Positions 1 through 14,100 of a stretch of DNA of 64,000 nt are shown here, in pieces. A program made the position numbers and the translations under genes. Where the stretch lies: assembly GCF_014805625.2 (NCBI RefSeq), contig NW_023998423.1:16146545-16210544 (forward strand). The letters are read 5' to 3'. Origin of the DNA: Glossina fuscipes (Eukaryota; Arthropoda; Insecta; Diptera; Glossinidae). The notes beneath the pieces are model-generated. The model was given only the letters and a program-made list of their open reading frames with translations. It had not been told where the DNA came from and ran no database searches. The number at the start of each line of letters is the position of its first letter. Within the stretch, counting starts at the first letter, position 1.

Positions 1-1224
1 TAGCCCTCTGAAGTCGCTTAAGCGTGATCAGCTATTATATGCTTTTACTCATCAGCATCAAACCCAGAAACAATTTTAATCACTTTTCGGCTAGATACAG
101 TATTTTGTTCGCATACTCGTGCGTAAAGGCGTAAATAAGGTAGACGTTGATGTTCAATCTCAAATCTTTCCCGCTTTTGTCATTCAACATACATACATCA
201 CATTCGCTAAGTAATCGGATAAACATTGCAGCATCTACTATGAGAATTATTTGCTATATGTATGTCTTGTTGAGGGCCAACACAAAATTTTTACAGGTTT
301 TATTTATTTCTAAATATCAGGATTAATCAATTTTGAAAAAATCACATGCATCGCAATAGTGATTTTGGAACATATCCAGATGTACATATCTCACTGATGC
401 TAAATCTTTATGCTCAGTTCCGGTTTTTTTCAAATTTTTAAATCGCAAATGGGATCAATATTTTTTGCCAGGCTGGGAAAAAGGTGCAAGAGTTAACTTA
501 AGCCCGCCATTTTTTCACATAAAACCCTTTTGCGAATTCTTTTTGCAGCGAATCGTCTACTGTTTGGCGAGAGAAGGAATAATGTTTATCAACAACAGCG
601 GTAAACGCTTTAATTAAATTCCCGTCTTTTAAACATCGATCACCTTTATATGATCTTATGCTCCTCACAGATTCATTACATTTTCCAAAAGGTTACATTT
701 TCGTTTCATTATTTGATATTTATACAGCGAGAATTTTCGGCAGCAAAATGTTGCTGCAACATTACTGATTTCAAGCAAAAACCTTTCCCTTTTACTTCTT
801 ATTTTTCTCTTCTTTCGAAGTGCATTTGTCGAATATAAGTCAATTCCTAGACTCCATGCAGGCGCAAAACGTACGCACATTAATATATGTACATGCGTTC
901 ATACATAGCAATTACTACAATATAATCGATATACTATGTGAGTAAATGTACGTATCAGTTGAAATCAGCCACCCTGGAGAGTCGCTGAACTGCTGTTAAG
1001 ACACCCTGAGGGTAGTTTTGTAAAACTGATTTTTTTTCTTTACTTCTATTTCTAACAAAGCAGCAATACTTGAACTACGCCATACACAATTATAGATGAG
1101 TACAAGCAGGCAGTTAGATACAACTACATAAACCTATATAACGGACTCGAAATCCTGATGTTAAGTGTTTAAATAAACCCACACATAGAACTGTATGGTA
1201 AAAGCAAAAAAAAAAACAAGAGAA

Positions 1225-1256
1225 AACAACAACAACAACAACAATAATAATAATAA
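1225..1256. repeat. (AAC)n/(AAT)n trinucleotide repeat
   Basis: A run of AAC units grades directly into AAT units, preceded by an A-rich stretch. It is a plain microsatellite with no sign of a coding frame around it. Confidence 0.85.
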
Positions 1257-1494
1257 CGGGAGTCACGCTAACAAAAGCATATTATTTGGATAAGCAAATG
1301 TTTCCACTTTTGAACATGTTGACTCAATAATAATCATAATAAGGGTGGTTTCTGTTGTTATTCTTTCTCTCTGTGTCTCTTCGCATTAGCAAGGGTGCCC
1401 GGGAACATAAGCTACATACATAGCCATGCTTCAGCCTGCATACTACATATACATATGCATATGTATTAAGATAAGTATATGTGTGTATGAAATT

Positions 1495-1522
1495 GTGTAT
1501 GTGTGTGTGTGTGGGTGTGTGT
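1495..1522. repeat. (TG)n microsatellite
   Basis: An interrupted TG dinucleotide array (one GGG interruption). It lies in gene-free DNA. Confidence 0.85.
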
Positions 1523-2075
1523 AAGCGTGCTTTAACGACGTCAAGTTAACTTTGTTGGGTAAAGTTGCAAACGTTTTAACAACTGTCGTCGTCTGTCTGT
1601 TTATTTGTTCATTTATTTGCAATGCCAAGCAATGAGTCATGCTGTACACAAACTTTATATGTGTGTATGCTTACGACAGACAGGTACACTCTCTATGATT
1701 TACCTTTTGTTTGTGTGCTACGATTGCTGTCTGTGTGTAAATATATTCTGTAAACTCGTCTAATGATTTTCCCCCAAAAAGAAAAAAAAATAACAAAAAC
1801 TCTCTTCAGTGTTTTACGAGTATTCGAGTATGTGTGTGTTTGTGCGCTTTCTTTTTTGTACCAAAATAACTTTTTCCTTACTTTTTTGTCCCTAATTACG
1901 TACAACAATATTCAACGTATATACAACAATTTTCGACATTTTCTGCACAAAACAATAACAACTGCAACTACATTTACAAAAGCAACACAATACAACAACG
2001 TAAGATAAGATCCAACCACAACCCTTAGAACTTTCAACTTTTAAGTTTCAAGTTGTTAATGGTATGTGCGCATTT

Positions 2076-2108
2076 ATATGTATGTATATGTATGTATGTA
2101 TATGTATG
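2076..2108. repeat. (TATG)n tetranucleotide array
   Basis: Imperfect TATG/TATATG units. Similar TATG-rich patches recur across the window, for example near 19620 and 28655, and give the DNA its fly-like look. Confidence 0.75.
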
Positions 2109-5100
2109 GCTGTATAAATATATCTATATATGCATAGATTTGTGTGTATATTTAGATACATGCATACAGGTATAGTACATATCCAAACTTATGAGTGTGA
2201 TTATGCGATCGCTTGTGTAGTATAAACCAGAATACTATGTAGAATTACTCCACCGTCATTAATTCGCTTCTTGCAGACATATGCTGCTTATACGTATTCA
2301 CTTATTGAGAGCTTACCTAACCCATCTACCTAGTCGTTCACTTGCTCAACTCGCTTTTACTCATGCATTCTAACATTGTATTCATATTCATGAGTTATAG
2401 CGGGTATGCTGGCGTGTACCGTTAACACTAAAGTTCATAAACCATGAAGTTTTTTTTTTTTTTTCCTTTCATATCCAAAGGATGCACGTTAAACACGAAA
2501 GTTGCTTGGATTTTTTTATACAAAATTATATTGAGATTTTAGCTCGTCTACACTGTGAATATTATTATGGCTGTCACTATGGCACGATGGTAAGGGCGGT
2601 AAGAGAAACTTAAGTTTTACATATGCAGTGATTTCATTTTATCCCATCTCAACATTATAGAACTAGACGCAGTATAGTAGCAAATATTAGGGATGAACGT
2701 TGCCAATTCATTTACTTAATAATTCGATTAGCTTTGACGCTGAGTACAAATTATTTTAATCCACGACAATTTATCATCGTTCCAACCGCGTCGCTTTAAA
2801 GCTCTCTCTTAACTTTAGTCAAAAAATTAAAATTAAATTCAACCAGACGAAGTTCTGCCAAGACCGAGATTAGTGCTAGGTCCGAGATATTAGACATCAG
2901 ACATCAGTACTAAGATTTCATCATTTAATAACCAGTGTGGCAATATCAGACGTATTCGTGTAGTGATCGGTGATGAGCGATGTTTCCCATTTCATTAAGA
3001 GGCTAGCACTGCAGCTCCTTAGTACACTGTCAAGAGTGCTTTGTACTATAAGAAAGGATTCATTCAAAATTTCCACCCATCTTCGCTGAAGTCGTCTATA
3101 GATATACAGACCACCTGGCATCTTTCACTTAATATTAGATGCTTTTGGGATCTATCTCTATCTCCGTCTCTATCTAATTCTACATATAATCTTCCTCGTT
3201 GCCGTACTTATCAGTTCGCGTGCTAACGGCAAGTTTTATTCCTACTACTACTCTTTCAACGCTTTTAATCCTATAACTTGGCCTTCGTAAAAGTTAGAAT
3301 TATAGCGCATCTAATGTACTACATTTGGCATCTGCTTATCTTCAATTATAGTCTTCTTTGCACAGTGTCGTCACCAGTTATGCCTTTAGGACAATTGAGG
3401 CTGTTCAATATGCTCGTCTTTTTCTAACTGCGTTAAGGATAGTTGAAGCAATACGTTTCGAAATTCATGTCTAACAATGAGCTTAAAAATGACTTGAAGA
3501 GAAAACTGTTAAGAAGACCTTTGGCGAAGTTAGAGCCTAGCGAGGTACCCCTAATAAAGTTCGCCTTACCTTTTTAAGAAACTTTTCTCTCTTTTCTCCT
3601 CCTCATCATTTACATACAACTGACAAGGGTTATTGCGGTACCCTTGTTTTGGGTTCGGCTGGAAACCATTGCCTTATCTATTTCGAATGCTACTAAAGAA
3701 TCAATATGATGCTGAAATCGAATTTTAGAAATATGTTTTGAATACAACGTTCTTTTGACGTATGGCTGAGTGTGTGCGTGTATGAGTGAAAAATATTTAA
3801 AAACTGCAAGCTTATCGTCAACGCTTATTATTTAACATTTATTTCTCTCGGTGTTCCGAAGCATATTTAAAAAATGTTAATGTTATAACACTCATACGCA
3901 CTACATAGTTATGTCATGTGAGCACGATATCGTTGAGAGAATCCTTTGCGCAGAGTATTTTTAATGGATTCAAACCATACAAATCTACTACTTCTGGTGA
4001 TTCTTGTACTTGTCTCATACATGCACAAGTGTTTGTTTGTGTCTTCTTATTCATGCAATTACCGTTATTTTTGCACAGCTTCACTGCAGTACAATTTATA
4101 TACCTTTGTTGTGATTTCCTTAATTATTTTTATTTCTTCTTTTTTTATTTGTTTTTTAAATGCCGTCAATAAAGACAAATGACGGATTTCTATAGTTATA
4201 CTTATGTACAGAAATAAATATCAACATATATGCAAGAGCATTTATATGCAGGAATGCTTACAAATGTTTGATTTCTTCTTTCTTTCATATTTGTTCTGTT
4301 TTTTCTTTTTTTTTCTGTTATAAATACATACTTACATGTCGCGTTGCATACCTATGTATTAAGTCCTTGATGAAACGAAGGTTAAGGTGATAAAGTTGAC
4401 ATTTTCTACACTCGAAAGTATGATGAATTGACTTTAATTTATATGTTTATGTATACTTTGCCGTCATCGCACGGAGAAAGGAATCAAATAATATAAGTGA
4501 GAGTGTTTTAGTCTTGCACAAGAGAAGAGGAAAGCTTCACATTGTCGCACAGTGTTAAATTTATCAAAAAAAACTTAATTAAATATGAGAAAATAAGAAA
4601 TTTATTATTCCAAGCTTAAGCATGAAATTCTAAAAGGGATTAATGCATATCATCGCCATAGCAATTAGTATTCATTATTTCGACTGACGAAATTTGTGAA
4701 AATTCAATACCTTCAAGGCTCTTTAAATGCAAAATTTTAAATTATGAAATCACAACAAGGCTTCAGTGAGAATCACTAAACTAATCCGACCATTAGGTGA
4801 AACGTGTACGAATATAATCCGTTAGTGATACTCATGCAGGGATCACAATTTAATTGTATGTAGTCTCTGCTCTTTCACTTTGTATGCTTCATATATTTAA
4901 GAGTTTTTGTGCCAGAGAATTTAGCTTTCATTTATTGGAGCTAATTGTGGGATTATATGAGCGAAATATCAACTTTTTTGCAACTTTGACAGTGTCAAGC
5001 ATGAAATAACATACGGATAGAGGGACCGAAATAAATTCATTTGAATAAGTTGAAAATATGAAATGATGGACGTTTCACTGCGTATTAAAAAGGGTTTTCG

Positions 5101-5369
5101 AGAAATTTATCAAATTTTCCTTTTACGCGATATATGTATATACGCTACCACGCTAGCTATATAAGTTCGCTCAAAAAGGAGAGTGAAAAACAGATGTTTC
5201 CTCTCCCAACATTCGGAATACATTTTATCCGTAACTATGTAAGTTGAAACAAGAAGCTACATTTAGTTTAGAAACCGTGTAAAAAAAGATAATTTCTCTC
5301 TCTTTTAAAATTGGAGATACGATAAAGAATTTGTAAGGTAAAGTAAAGAATGAAATTTTCTTTGCATAA

Positions 5370-5523
5370 AAAAACCGTTTTCTTTATTAAAGCCCAAAGC
5401 ACGTGTTATCTCAAGACCGTGTAAAAAGGACGGATTTTCCTTGATAAAGCTGGGGATATTTGTTATTTTAACATCACAGAAAAGAGACATTTTTTTTTGC
5501 TAAAGCTAGGGATATGTGTTACT
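5370..5523. repeat. Degenerate tandem repeat, about 57-bp period, three copies
   Basis: Three diverged units share the pattern 'T-rich / TAAAGC / GGGATAT-like / GTGTTA'. The TAAAGC cores lie near 5389, 5445 and 5503. The second and third units read 'AAAGCTGGGGATATTTGTTA' and 'AAAGCTAGGGATATGTGTTA'. A matching 'ACCGTGTAAAAA' motif occurs at about 5274 and 5416, so the array may begin upstream. The repeat is not coding in any convincing frame. I do not recognise the family. Confidence 0.55.
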
Positions 5524-7779
5524 ACATAGGGAAGCTAAAGATTTATTTATTTATTATTATTTAGTTACACACAAATTTCAATTAAAATAAATTACTCTGA
5601 TAAGTGAATCTTAGGCTTATTGTTGTTAATAACTATTATAAAGTATATACGAAAAAATAAAGAAAAAAAAATGGCGAAAAAATAAAGACATAAAATTCAT
5701 GTATAGATTAACAAGAGGGAAGAAAATATACGAGAAAAGTCATGTACACATGTAGTTAAAATACATGCTCGCAGTGGATACAGATCTGACAAGCGAATGA
5801 GACCCTGAACGGTTGCAAACACGCAAACCGATTGACAACGGATAACAGTAAAAAAATTAACTTAATTTCTCGAATCGTACTAAAACGTCAAGGTTACAAG
5901 GTTAAGTTAATTCAAGTATAACATATGCAAATCGCGAGTATTAAGAAGACTTGATTTGTTAGAATTTAAAGAATCCGATATTGTGGTTAACTAATAGACA
6001 TTACTTAGATCTTAGCAAAAGATTTTAAAGGGAGTGAAAAGCTCGTCATTATTTCTACATTGACTAAGCCTTACGAAGATGAAGTTCGTGGAGAAACATT
6101 TCGTGATATCTTTTATCCCAATATTGTGCAAAAAAGATGAGTTGCCTTTAGTAAAACTTCAGATAAGATATATCGCTTAGCAAAGCTCTCTAGTAAAGCT
6201 GGACGATGATACCAAAATCAACGAGGTGTGTTCATAAAAAAAAGTAACTTTTCCTTTTCCTGGGAAAATATTTCTGTATTCATCAATACTTATTTTGTCG
6301 CCTCCAAAATAATGTCTCTTGTGTTAGCGTTTTTCCCGTTCCTGGAAGCATTTCTGATACGCCCTTTTTCGTATGACCTCGACCTCCTTCAGCGATGCGA
6401 TCTTTATCTCGTCAATCGTGGCGAAAGTCATTCCTCTCGTGGATGTTTTCAGTTGTGGGGACAGAAGAAACTCGCAGGGAGTAAACTCCGTTAAACGCGG
6501 AAAAAATGATGAATAAGCAAAATCAAAATATAGCAATTTTTGAAGAAAAATTTTACTCCCACAAGTTTCATGGCGAAACCAACCGAAAAATTACATAGCA
6601 TAAGCCAACCGATATGCTCGCGACCTTCCTCAGCAACTTCCCTAATAATGAGTTGATGATTCTTCGTAACACTTTTCTTCACTGCTTTAACGTGCTGGGG
6701 CGTCCAAGACGGGCATCGCCATTAACATTTTCTCGGCCCTCTGTGTTTGTGTGTGTGTGTGTGAAGAGCTTGTACCACTTGTAAACATTTTGTAGTTTTT
6801 TCTTCTGCTCATAGTAGACTCGTTAAATGCCACGGTTAACATTTTAATTGACTTTAAGCGCTTAATCCGCACTTCTAACTGTGTTTATCGTGAAAGAAGA
6901 TAACTTTTCATTAGCAGGCCTAGGCACACGTTTTACCCAAGAACCGTGTAATATGAGTCAAAGGAGTATACATAATTGAGGAAGCGAGTAAAAAAATGAA
7001 AAGTTTTCGTAAAAAGATTTGCAATGCATTTCATCTGAAACTGGTTGAAATAGGGCGCCTAAGTAATTTAATTTAAAAGTCTTATAAAAGTAAAGTTCAT
7101 GTTACATTTTTATATAAAAATCGTTTATTCATGAAACGAACATCCAGTTTAAAAATCGTCTCAAAATGCTGACAATTTTTGAAAAGTTTTCATATGTATG
7201 CGAGTATATGCACATGTATGCAATTATACGCAAATAAATTTTCCATTTTAACGAAAGCTTCATCTCTAACGTTTTTCAATTAAGTTTTGATGCACAGTTG
7301 CAAGATGTCCGTACGGGTGCTTTAATTGCTTTTATCCACTGCGATGGTAGCCACGTCCCGCAATTGTCATGCATTCTCCCCTCGTAAGGCGTTCAAAATT
7401 TTTGAATTATTCTCGAGTACCCTAATACATGAGAATAACTTTCAATTCATACTAAACGCGAGAGAAAAATATTTTACAAAAAAATAAAAACTTCTCTAAA
7501 TCAAATTCGTGTAAAAAAAGTTTTATAGCAAAGAGACAGATATTCATGGAATTTCAGCTATACATAAAAGATTATTATTAAAATCTCTGCTTATTTAATT
7601 TCATTTCTTGAAAAATCTATCATTGTACAATGCATTTTATAACCCGCCCGGCCCCGTTCATTATGAATCATCAGAAATTTTAATAAAATTTATTAAAGGT
7701 ATCCTCTTTATGTCAACATTTGGAAAGAAGAAACCTACACTTATGGCAAATAGTCACGTTGAAGGATTAAAAATAAAGC
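5524..7779. other. Gene-free AT-rich DNA
   Basis: No gene, RNA gene or mobile element was recognised. Short overlapping open frames exist on both strands near 6230-6870 but have no family resemblance. A (GT)n run lies at 6749-6763. Confidence 0.65.
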
Positions 7780-7820
7780 GCACACACACACACAAATATA
7801 CACTCGCACACACACACACA
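7780..7820. repeat. (CA)n microsatellite pair
   Basis: Two CA arrays (about 7780-7794 and 7806-7820) are separated by a short AT-rich spacer. They are the first of a cluster of alternating purine-pyrimidine arrays that runs to 8868. Confidence 0.9.
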
Positions 7821-7993
7821 TGTATTTATATATGCATTGAATATAAGGGAAAAAAACGAAACCTACGTATAGTAAACAGTTGTACGTGCCGTAGAAAAAA
7901 AGTAAAACAAAACGAAGACGAGAAGAGAGAAGAACAAGCGATCTAAAATAAACAGCAAAATATTCTACACACAAATGAATGTAAAAGGTTTAA

Positions 7994-8023
7994 GTGTGTA
8001 CGTGTACGTGTACGTGTACGTGT
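7994..8023. repeat. (GTGTAC)n hexanucleotide array
   Basis: Several perfect GTGTAC/ACGTGT units in tandem, followed by further GT- and CACGTG-rich sequence to about 8045. The array is alternating purine-pyrimidine. It contains repeated ACGT cores and CACGTG-like E-box sequences, but nothing shows a regulatory role. Confidence 0.85.
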
Positions 8024-8495
8024 GCTCGTATGCACGTGTGCGTGTAACCACAATAAAATAAAAGCGACAAACGTGAAAATTTGTAGAAATGTATTGCTGC
8101 TTGGAATTAAATAAAATTACAAAATGAAAAGCAAAATAAAAAAAATAAAAAAAACAAACAAAATTGGAAACAAACACGAAAAGGAAAAATCATGACAGGT
8201 TTTGGTAGAGCGCTCACTCTGCTCACTTGTCTGTGAATATATATATATATATATGGGGGTGTATGTCTGCTTTATATTGCATACATATCAATGTATAGCC
8301 AAAGGGGCAATCTGCACTTATTTGTTGTTGTTATTGCGAGTTCTGTTGCTTTCGCTTGTTTAACATTGTTGTTGTTGTTATTTGTTACTATTGTACACGT
8401 CTAAAGTTTGGCAGAGAGTACAGCGCCAAAAACCATCAAATAATGCCAGCAAGCATCATCAAGTGTTTGTATGTTCGATGGGTATTGTGTGTGTT

Positions 8496-8497
<2 letters not shown>

Positions 8498-8526
<29 letters not shown>
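8498..8526. repeat. (GT)n microsatellite
   Basis: An uninterrupted GT array of about 14 units between AT-rich sequences. It belongs to the 7.8-8.9 kb cluster. Confidence 0.9.
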
Positions 8527-8528
<2 letters not shown>

Positions 8529-8824
8529 AAATATTTAACTTTGTTGTATAATTTTTTTCAGGGAATATTTCACAACCATGTCCCTTCTGTTCGTTTCTCT
8601 GTGCATTTATATTTTGCTCAAAAAAAAAAAACCTCAAATGCACGTGTATGGGTTTAATGTGCTGTGCATGTCTCTCGTTGCTGTCCCTTTGTATGGTTTA
8701 TAGAGTGTAAACACTTTCACACAATCACAATTCAAACTCTCCTCTGCATTGCAAGTAAACGTCGCGAACGAATGGAAAATTTAACTTTTCAAAGGAACAT
8801 AAAAAGACGTACAATTTGACAAAC

Positions 8825-8831
8825 ACGCACA

Positions 8832-8868
<37 letters not shown>
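8825..8868. repeat. (CA)n microsatellite
   Basis: A CA array of about 20 units with one early interruption (CATAC). It is the last member of the 7.8-8.9 kb cluster. Confidence 0.9.
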
Positions 8869-8870
<2 letters not shown>

Positions 8871-10789
8871 CTATGTATATATGTGAAATGATTCATATTT
8901 AATATAATTTTGTTTTTCATTTATTTATTTGTTTTTTTTTTATTTCATTTTTTTTCATTTCATTTATATACTTCCCGGGTGTGTGTTCAGCGTTAAAAAG
9001 GAAGAAACATAAATTCTTTTACTTTACATTTTGCCGGGGTTAACCGTATTCCGCTCTGTTAGGCTTTAGGGAAACTTTATAATTGCAAGAGAAAAGAAAA
9101 GGAAAAAAAAAAAAAAGAAAAACGAAAGAAAGAAAGCAAAAGAAAGAAAAATAAAAATCAGAACAAAGCATTGAATTCAAATATTTGCGTTAGCTTCGTT
9201 GTATGTTTGTTTCAAACTCAATATGGCTGCTATTTGGTTTACCATACAGACCTTGCCGCATGAGCATAAACATAAAACCCTCTTCTTCTTCTTCTTCTGC
9301 TTCTTTATAATTTCAAGTGCACGAATTATTGATTTTTGTCAGCTTTTCAAACACAATCAAAACTCTCCGATTTACGTTCTCCGTCGCTGTCGCTCTACGC
9401 TTTACGTCGTCACATCGTCATATGCGTAAGTAAGTGGGGGTCGCGTTGTGTTTTGTTTAAAGATCCGAATGGTGGTTTCTTCTCGCCCTTTACTTCCATT
9501 TCCGTAATTTCTCATAGAGCTTATTTGCAGAGAACGTTTGATATCACGATTTTGCCAAAGCCATCACTTTGCTAACCTCACTGTGGCCGTCTATTCTACT
9601 TCAAATGATTGAGTTTTCCCTCTTGTTGTTCTCAAGTACAGAATTTTGCAATTTCCGTGCCTTGTTCTTCAATGAAAAATTACTGCGCTTATGATGCGTT
9701 TGTTTGTACTCTTGTGATTTATTAAAGCGAACCGAGACCTCTTGTTTATTGTCACGTTGGTCATCATTATGATCAAAATTATGTTGTCGTTCCTCTATCA
9801 TCTCATTGTTGTTGATAAGTTATTTACTTCGTACTCTTAGTTCATGGTTATCACTTGATGTCATGGATTAGCGATAACAGCATCGTGACTGCTTGACATT
9901 TAACATTACCCCACTTGCTATGCTCCTAGAAATTGCATAAAATCATATTAAGAATTGTCAGAAATTTTTCCTATGGAAAATTTTACAAAACAAGAACAAA
10001 CAAAGTTTTCAAATTTAAATTCAGTTTTAGTTAAGTCATTCGCTTATTTAAACTTCAATGCTTTGTTTCACTCTGATAATCAAAAATAAGAGACAAAACA
10101 GTTAAGTCAACTGACCTTACAGAGATTTTTCTGTAAAAATCTTAAATTTTTATGTAAATTTTTAACGACCCTCGACGAGACATAATTTAAGAGTTAGTTG
10201 ATCTCGCTAAGAACTTCGCTGTCAACTATTAAGCCTCAACTCTTGCTTTGCTTTCATAATTTGCTTCTTTTTTTTGAAAACCCAGATTACCCGGGATTAC
10301 CATATTGCCTGATGGTAGGATGTTTCAGTCGGAAGATCGAGATTCGATTTAAAGTTCAGAGAGCTACACATTATCTCAACTTAGACCGCTTATCATTTAT
10401 CACTTATTATAGCAAAGACATTGAGAGCATGATTAAGTTGAATGGTAAGTTGTCTGTGGAATGCCTCGGTCAAATAACTACACTTGAATTTGAAAAAAGA
10501 AGCAAAAAGAACTAAAAGACCAGAGGAAAAATTATAGGCGGGCAAGGCTACACTTCGAACCACTTCAGCTAATACAGTTCTTTATTTATTTTGATCACAA
10601 AATATCAAAAATAAATAACTTCTCGCCATGAATCCATACCACATACTTTCCATGGGGAGGATTGTCAAACCGTGAACTAACGTTGCCTTGAAAATTATTG
10701 TTCTTCGCTTAAGGCATGAAAAATAGGACTTAATTACGATTTTTAATACGTCGGGTTGACTTTTATATGAAATTTCTATTATCGACCGC
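8869..10789. other. Gene-free DNA with polypurine and T-rich tracts
   Basis: No supportable gene. A 105-codon open frame at 10198-10515 has no recognisable motif and is not longer than chance allows. T-rich DNA lies at 8925-8965 and a polypurine tract (listed separately) at 9085-9158. Confidence 0.6.
9085..9158 (+). repeat. Polypurine (GA/GAAA) tract
   Basis: About 75 bases that are almost entirely A and G on the plus strand, with an A14-15 run and GAAA repeats. It is a simple-sequence tract of the kind that can form triplex DNA. No function can be read from it. Confidence 0.8.
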
Positions 10790-11115
10790 CTATCATCATG
10801 AAGCGTTTAAAATTAGACCACTTCATCTTGCAAAGGTTTACTTCTCATAAGAAAGGAAGCATGGGAGGGGGTTCAAGAAACGTTTCATCCGATTGAAATT
10901 TTCCATGTCAATTTAATATACCGAAGTACTATTGCTTTTGTTGAGAAATTTTGATCATTTTTTTTTTTTTTTTATATAACGCTCTTTACAAAATCGGGCT
11001 TTACGTAGCAAGTGGCCATAAAAATGGTTTCATCCAGTCAATTTCTGATAATTTCCATTCTCGGATATTATCAGATATTTAGAAAATCAAGACCTTTAAG
11101 TTGAACAGACAGACG
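10790..11115 (-). repeat. Degenerate family A dispersed repeat, minus orientation
   Basis: The right part carries a CAGACAGACGGATAGAC core (about 11098-11120), the reverse complement of the GTCTATCCGTCTGTC core seen in plus-strand family A copies. To its left, in minus orientation, lies a 'GACTGGATGAAACCATTTTT' stretch in the place where other copies have a cGAtt..aaccattt segment. The copy is strongly diverged and its limits are approximate. Confidence 0.4.
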
Positions 11116-14100
11116 GATAGACAAGCTTGAAATGAAAGTCCAACTTAAGTGCTCCTGAGTATTGTACATATATCACCGTAAATTTATTGCACTCTCTGTC
11201 AAATGTGTTGCTGGCCAAAAAAAGAAGTGGTCTAATAAGAGGAGTAGAGCTCAGGAGAATTTAAACGATAAGAAAACTTTTATGCATGTATTAGGGCCGA
11301 TATTGCTTCTTCTTTCCCATATACTCGGTCAAATAGACTTCCGAAGTGGTTGGTTATATTTTATTTGCGATTTGGTTATGAAGATTTTCGATTAATTATG
11401 GTCGACTTTTAATTGGGCCACCACACGCGCGCAAAGGCATCTTGGATTGGACCTGCCCTTGGGACCTTAACTAACGCATTTACCGACTAATATTTTAAAA
11501 ATCATTCAAGGCAGACTTTCTTGGAAGGAAATTGAAATACAAAGTTATTACGCTCTCAGATTGCGCTTAAGCCAGATCACCGCAGTTCCTAATATCGTTG
11601 AGTTTATCTTATTAATATTTGGGAAAACGAAAGGACTTTAATCTGATAAAATAATGATGTAATATACATACATATATTTAATAAGCATACAACACAATAC
11701 AGTTATTCATCGTTTACTTAGTTCCTAAATAGATCAACCGATCGGCCTTAGCATCACTGATATGTTGGCAGTATCGACAAAAGCATATATTATCGTCTTG
11801 AGAAGCATAACAGCAGACCGTACCTGTTCAAAACCCAATTATCTACGAAGTGAAAAAGAAATGTCTCCTGATCACCAATAAGGTGAATTAATATTAATAA
11901 GTCTTACATGAACTTTTTGAAATGATTAAAACTTTTGTCCATGAGATCTCAGGGTAAACAATAATGAATATTGATACTCCTGTTGATGGCTTTAAATTCA
12001 TTTTGCGTTAATTAATTTCAAATTTGCAGCAACAGAACGAACAGGAAAAGTGTTTAAGTGAAAATAATTCTTTGAATTCCACAAAATGTTGCTTATACTA
12101 TTTCTTCTTCTCGTTTTGCTCTCCATCTCGGTCTTTTTTTGCTCTTCTTGTCTTCTTACTGCATGCGATGATTATTGTAAACAGTTGTGCCGTAAATAGT
12201 AAATTGCTCTGCTCTTTTTTCATACTTCTTCTCTCTGTTTTACTTTTTCCTGAGAAATGCGTGCTTAAGTAACAATTTTTTTTACTTTTTTTTTACTCGT
12301 CGTTTATTTGTTTTCTTTGCTCCTTTTAAGCAGAAATAGCACATATACATAGCTACGATGCATGACTCTCTTGCGAATTGTATGTGCGTGTATGTATGGG
12401 ATATGAATAAAGATTTCAGTCAAGTTTGATGTCGCCCTCTAGGGGTGATTAACCCAAGTTATAAAGCTCTACTCCATTTGTTGTTTTCTTTGCCTTTATA
12501 TTTCTTTCTTTATTGCCATTGTTATAAGATAACAACCATGATACAAAGGACGAGGAACGCTAGCTTTCTCCGTAATGCTAACGATGACGTTATAGTTTTT
12601 CCCTCTTTTTTTCCCTATGATAACATTGCCGTATCATTCCAAAAGGAAAATTACTATAAAACATATGAAAGGAGAAAAATTAAAAGGAAACAAATAACAA
12701 AACTGTTGCACCGAACTTTGAATACTCGTCGTTAAGCTAAATGCGTTGCAATAGCTGTGCAACGAGATGAGTTGTTGTGATCAGCAGCCAAAATCTTATG
12801 CTGATCACATATATTAGATGCTACCAAATTAAAATGGTTAATCTATTCTATCATCATCATCGCTTAGGCCAAAGTAGAAAACGTAGTGTAGACCGAATCT
12901 TTCGATAATTTATCCTACGATCGTTATACTTGCCAAAGTGTGTATGTTTTATATTTGGTAAGTGTTTGTAAGGCACACGAAGTATATATAACGCCGGAGA
13001 TCCCATTAGTTGTATAAGTCCTTGATCGACTTGAGTAAGACCCATTTACAGAGACTTTCGTGTATATCGGTTGGGATCGCAATAACGACTTCAAGATACG
13101 ATGCTGTGCCTAAAACAGCAAACATGACTTCAAACATTTCTTTTAGCGCTTTCGTTATGTAAGGTTATATATATATATATATTTCACACAGCTGGATGGA
13201 TCCATTGACACGGTTTATATGACCAGTTTGCAGATTTTCTTTAAACCATAAAGCTCTTAACATAAAATTTTAAACCGATATAACAGTTGCCCTGCCCTTA
13301 CTTTAAAAAGTCACCTATAATTACTTAATACATAACGGGATCTTCGTCTTTAGAGACTCGAACTCAGACGTTAGGATGTAAATGCAATCTTAAACTATAT
13401 GATGATGGCCGACACTTTGCTGCCAAATCGTAGAAAAACCTAATATGAATTTTATTGTAGTCCACGAAGATATTTCCGAGAGAACTCTGCATTGCTACTC
13501 CAGCAAAGAATATATGAAACCTTTTTGCTATTTATTATTATGTCTTTTAGCTTTTAACTTGCTTCCATCCCTCCTAAGGGCAATATAGTCGACATGATGA
13601 ATGGAGAGATTTTGTTGACTGCGTCTTGCAATCAAGAATTGCATATCAACTTACAATGGTTACTAAAAAATTCCCTTCAATTCGAAAATATGCGAAAATG
13701 TTGTTATGCTATCTGTACTGTAAGCGTAAGAGATTAGGTAGAATTAATTAGGCACATAACGGTGATATAACTTGCGTTATGTATCGTAAACGATTACAGT
13801 TCTGTATGCTTCGTTACTTCGAAACATAATGTAAATAAATCGAACGGATATCTTATTCTGCGATGCTCGATGACATCCGGTTTAAAAATGTAATAATGAA
13901 TCATTACTTTGTAGGAAGAGGAGCAAAGGTCATCGTTTACCAAGACATACCCATCCTCGAAGTGCCACAACTAGGTCAAGGAAAGGGAACATTAACTCGC
14001 ATGACGAAGTCTACCTAAACCCTCAATAGTTATTGAGTAAAGTGCCGTTGAAATTCATCGAAGACGCATTCCCAGTCGTCAGGACGGAGAGAAAATCAAC

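Larger units (their letters stand above)
1..5369. other. Gene-free AT-rich DNA with simple repeats
   Basis: I see no supportable gene here. Open frames are short (under about 90 codons), overlap on both strands and have low-complexity translations. The stretch holds short simple repeats (listed separately), a T15 run near 2450-2464, a CT-rich patch near 3150-3180 and T-rich DNA near 4120-4160. No splice-bounded open segment or RNA gene was recognised. Confidence 0.7.

Noticed and set aside
10198..10515. 105-codon open frame
   Set aside because: No motif, no coding-like context, and length within chance expectation.
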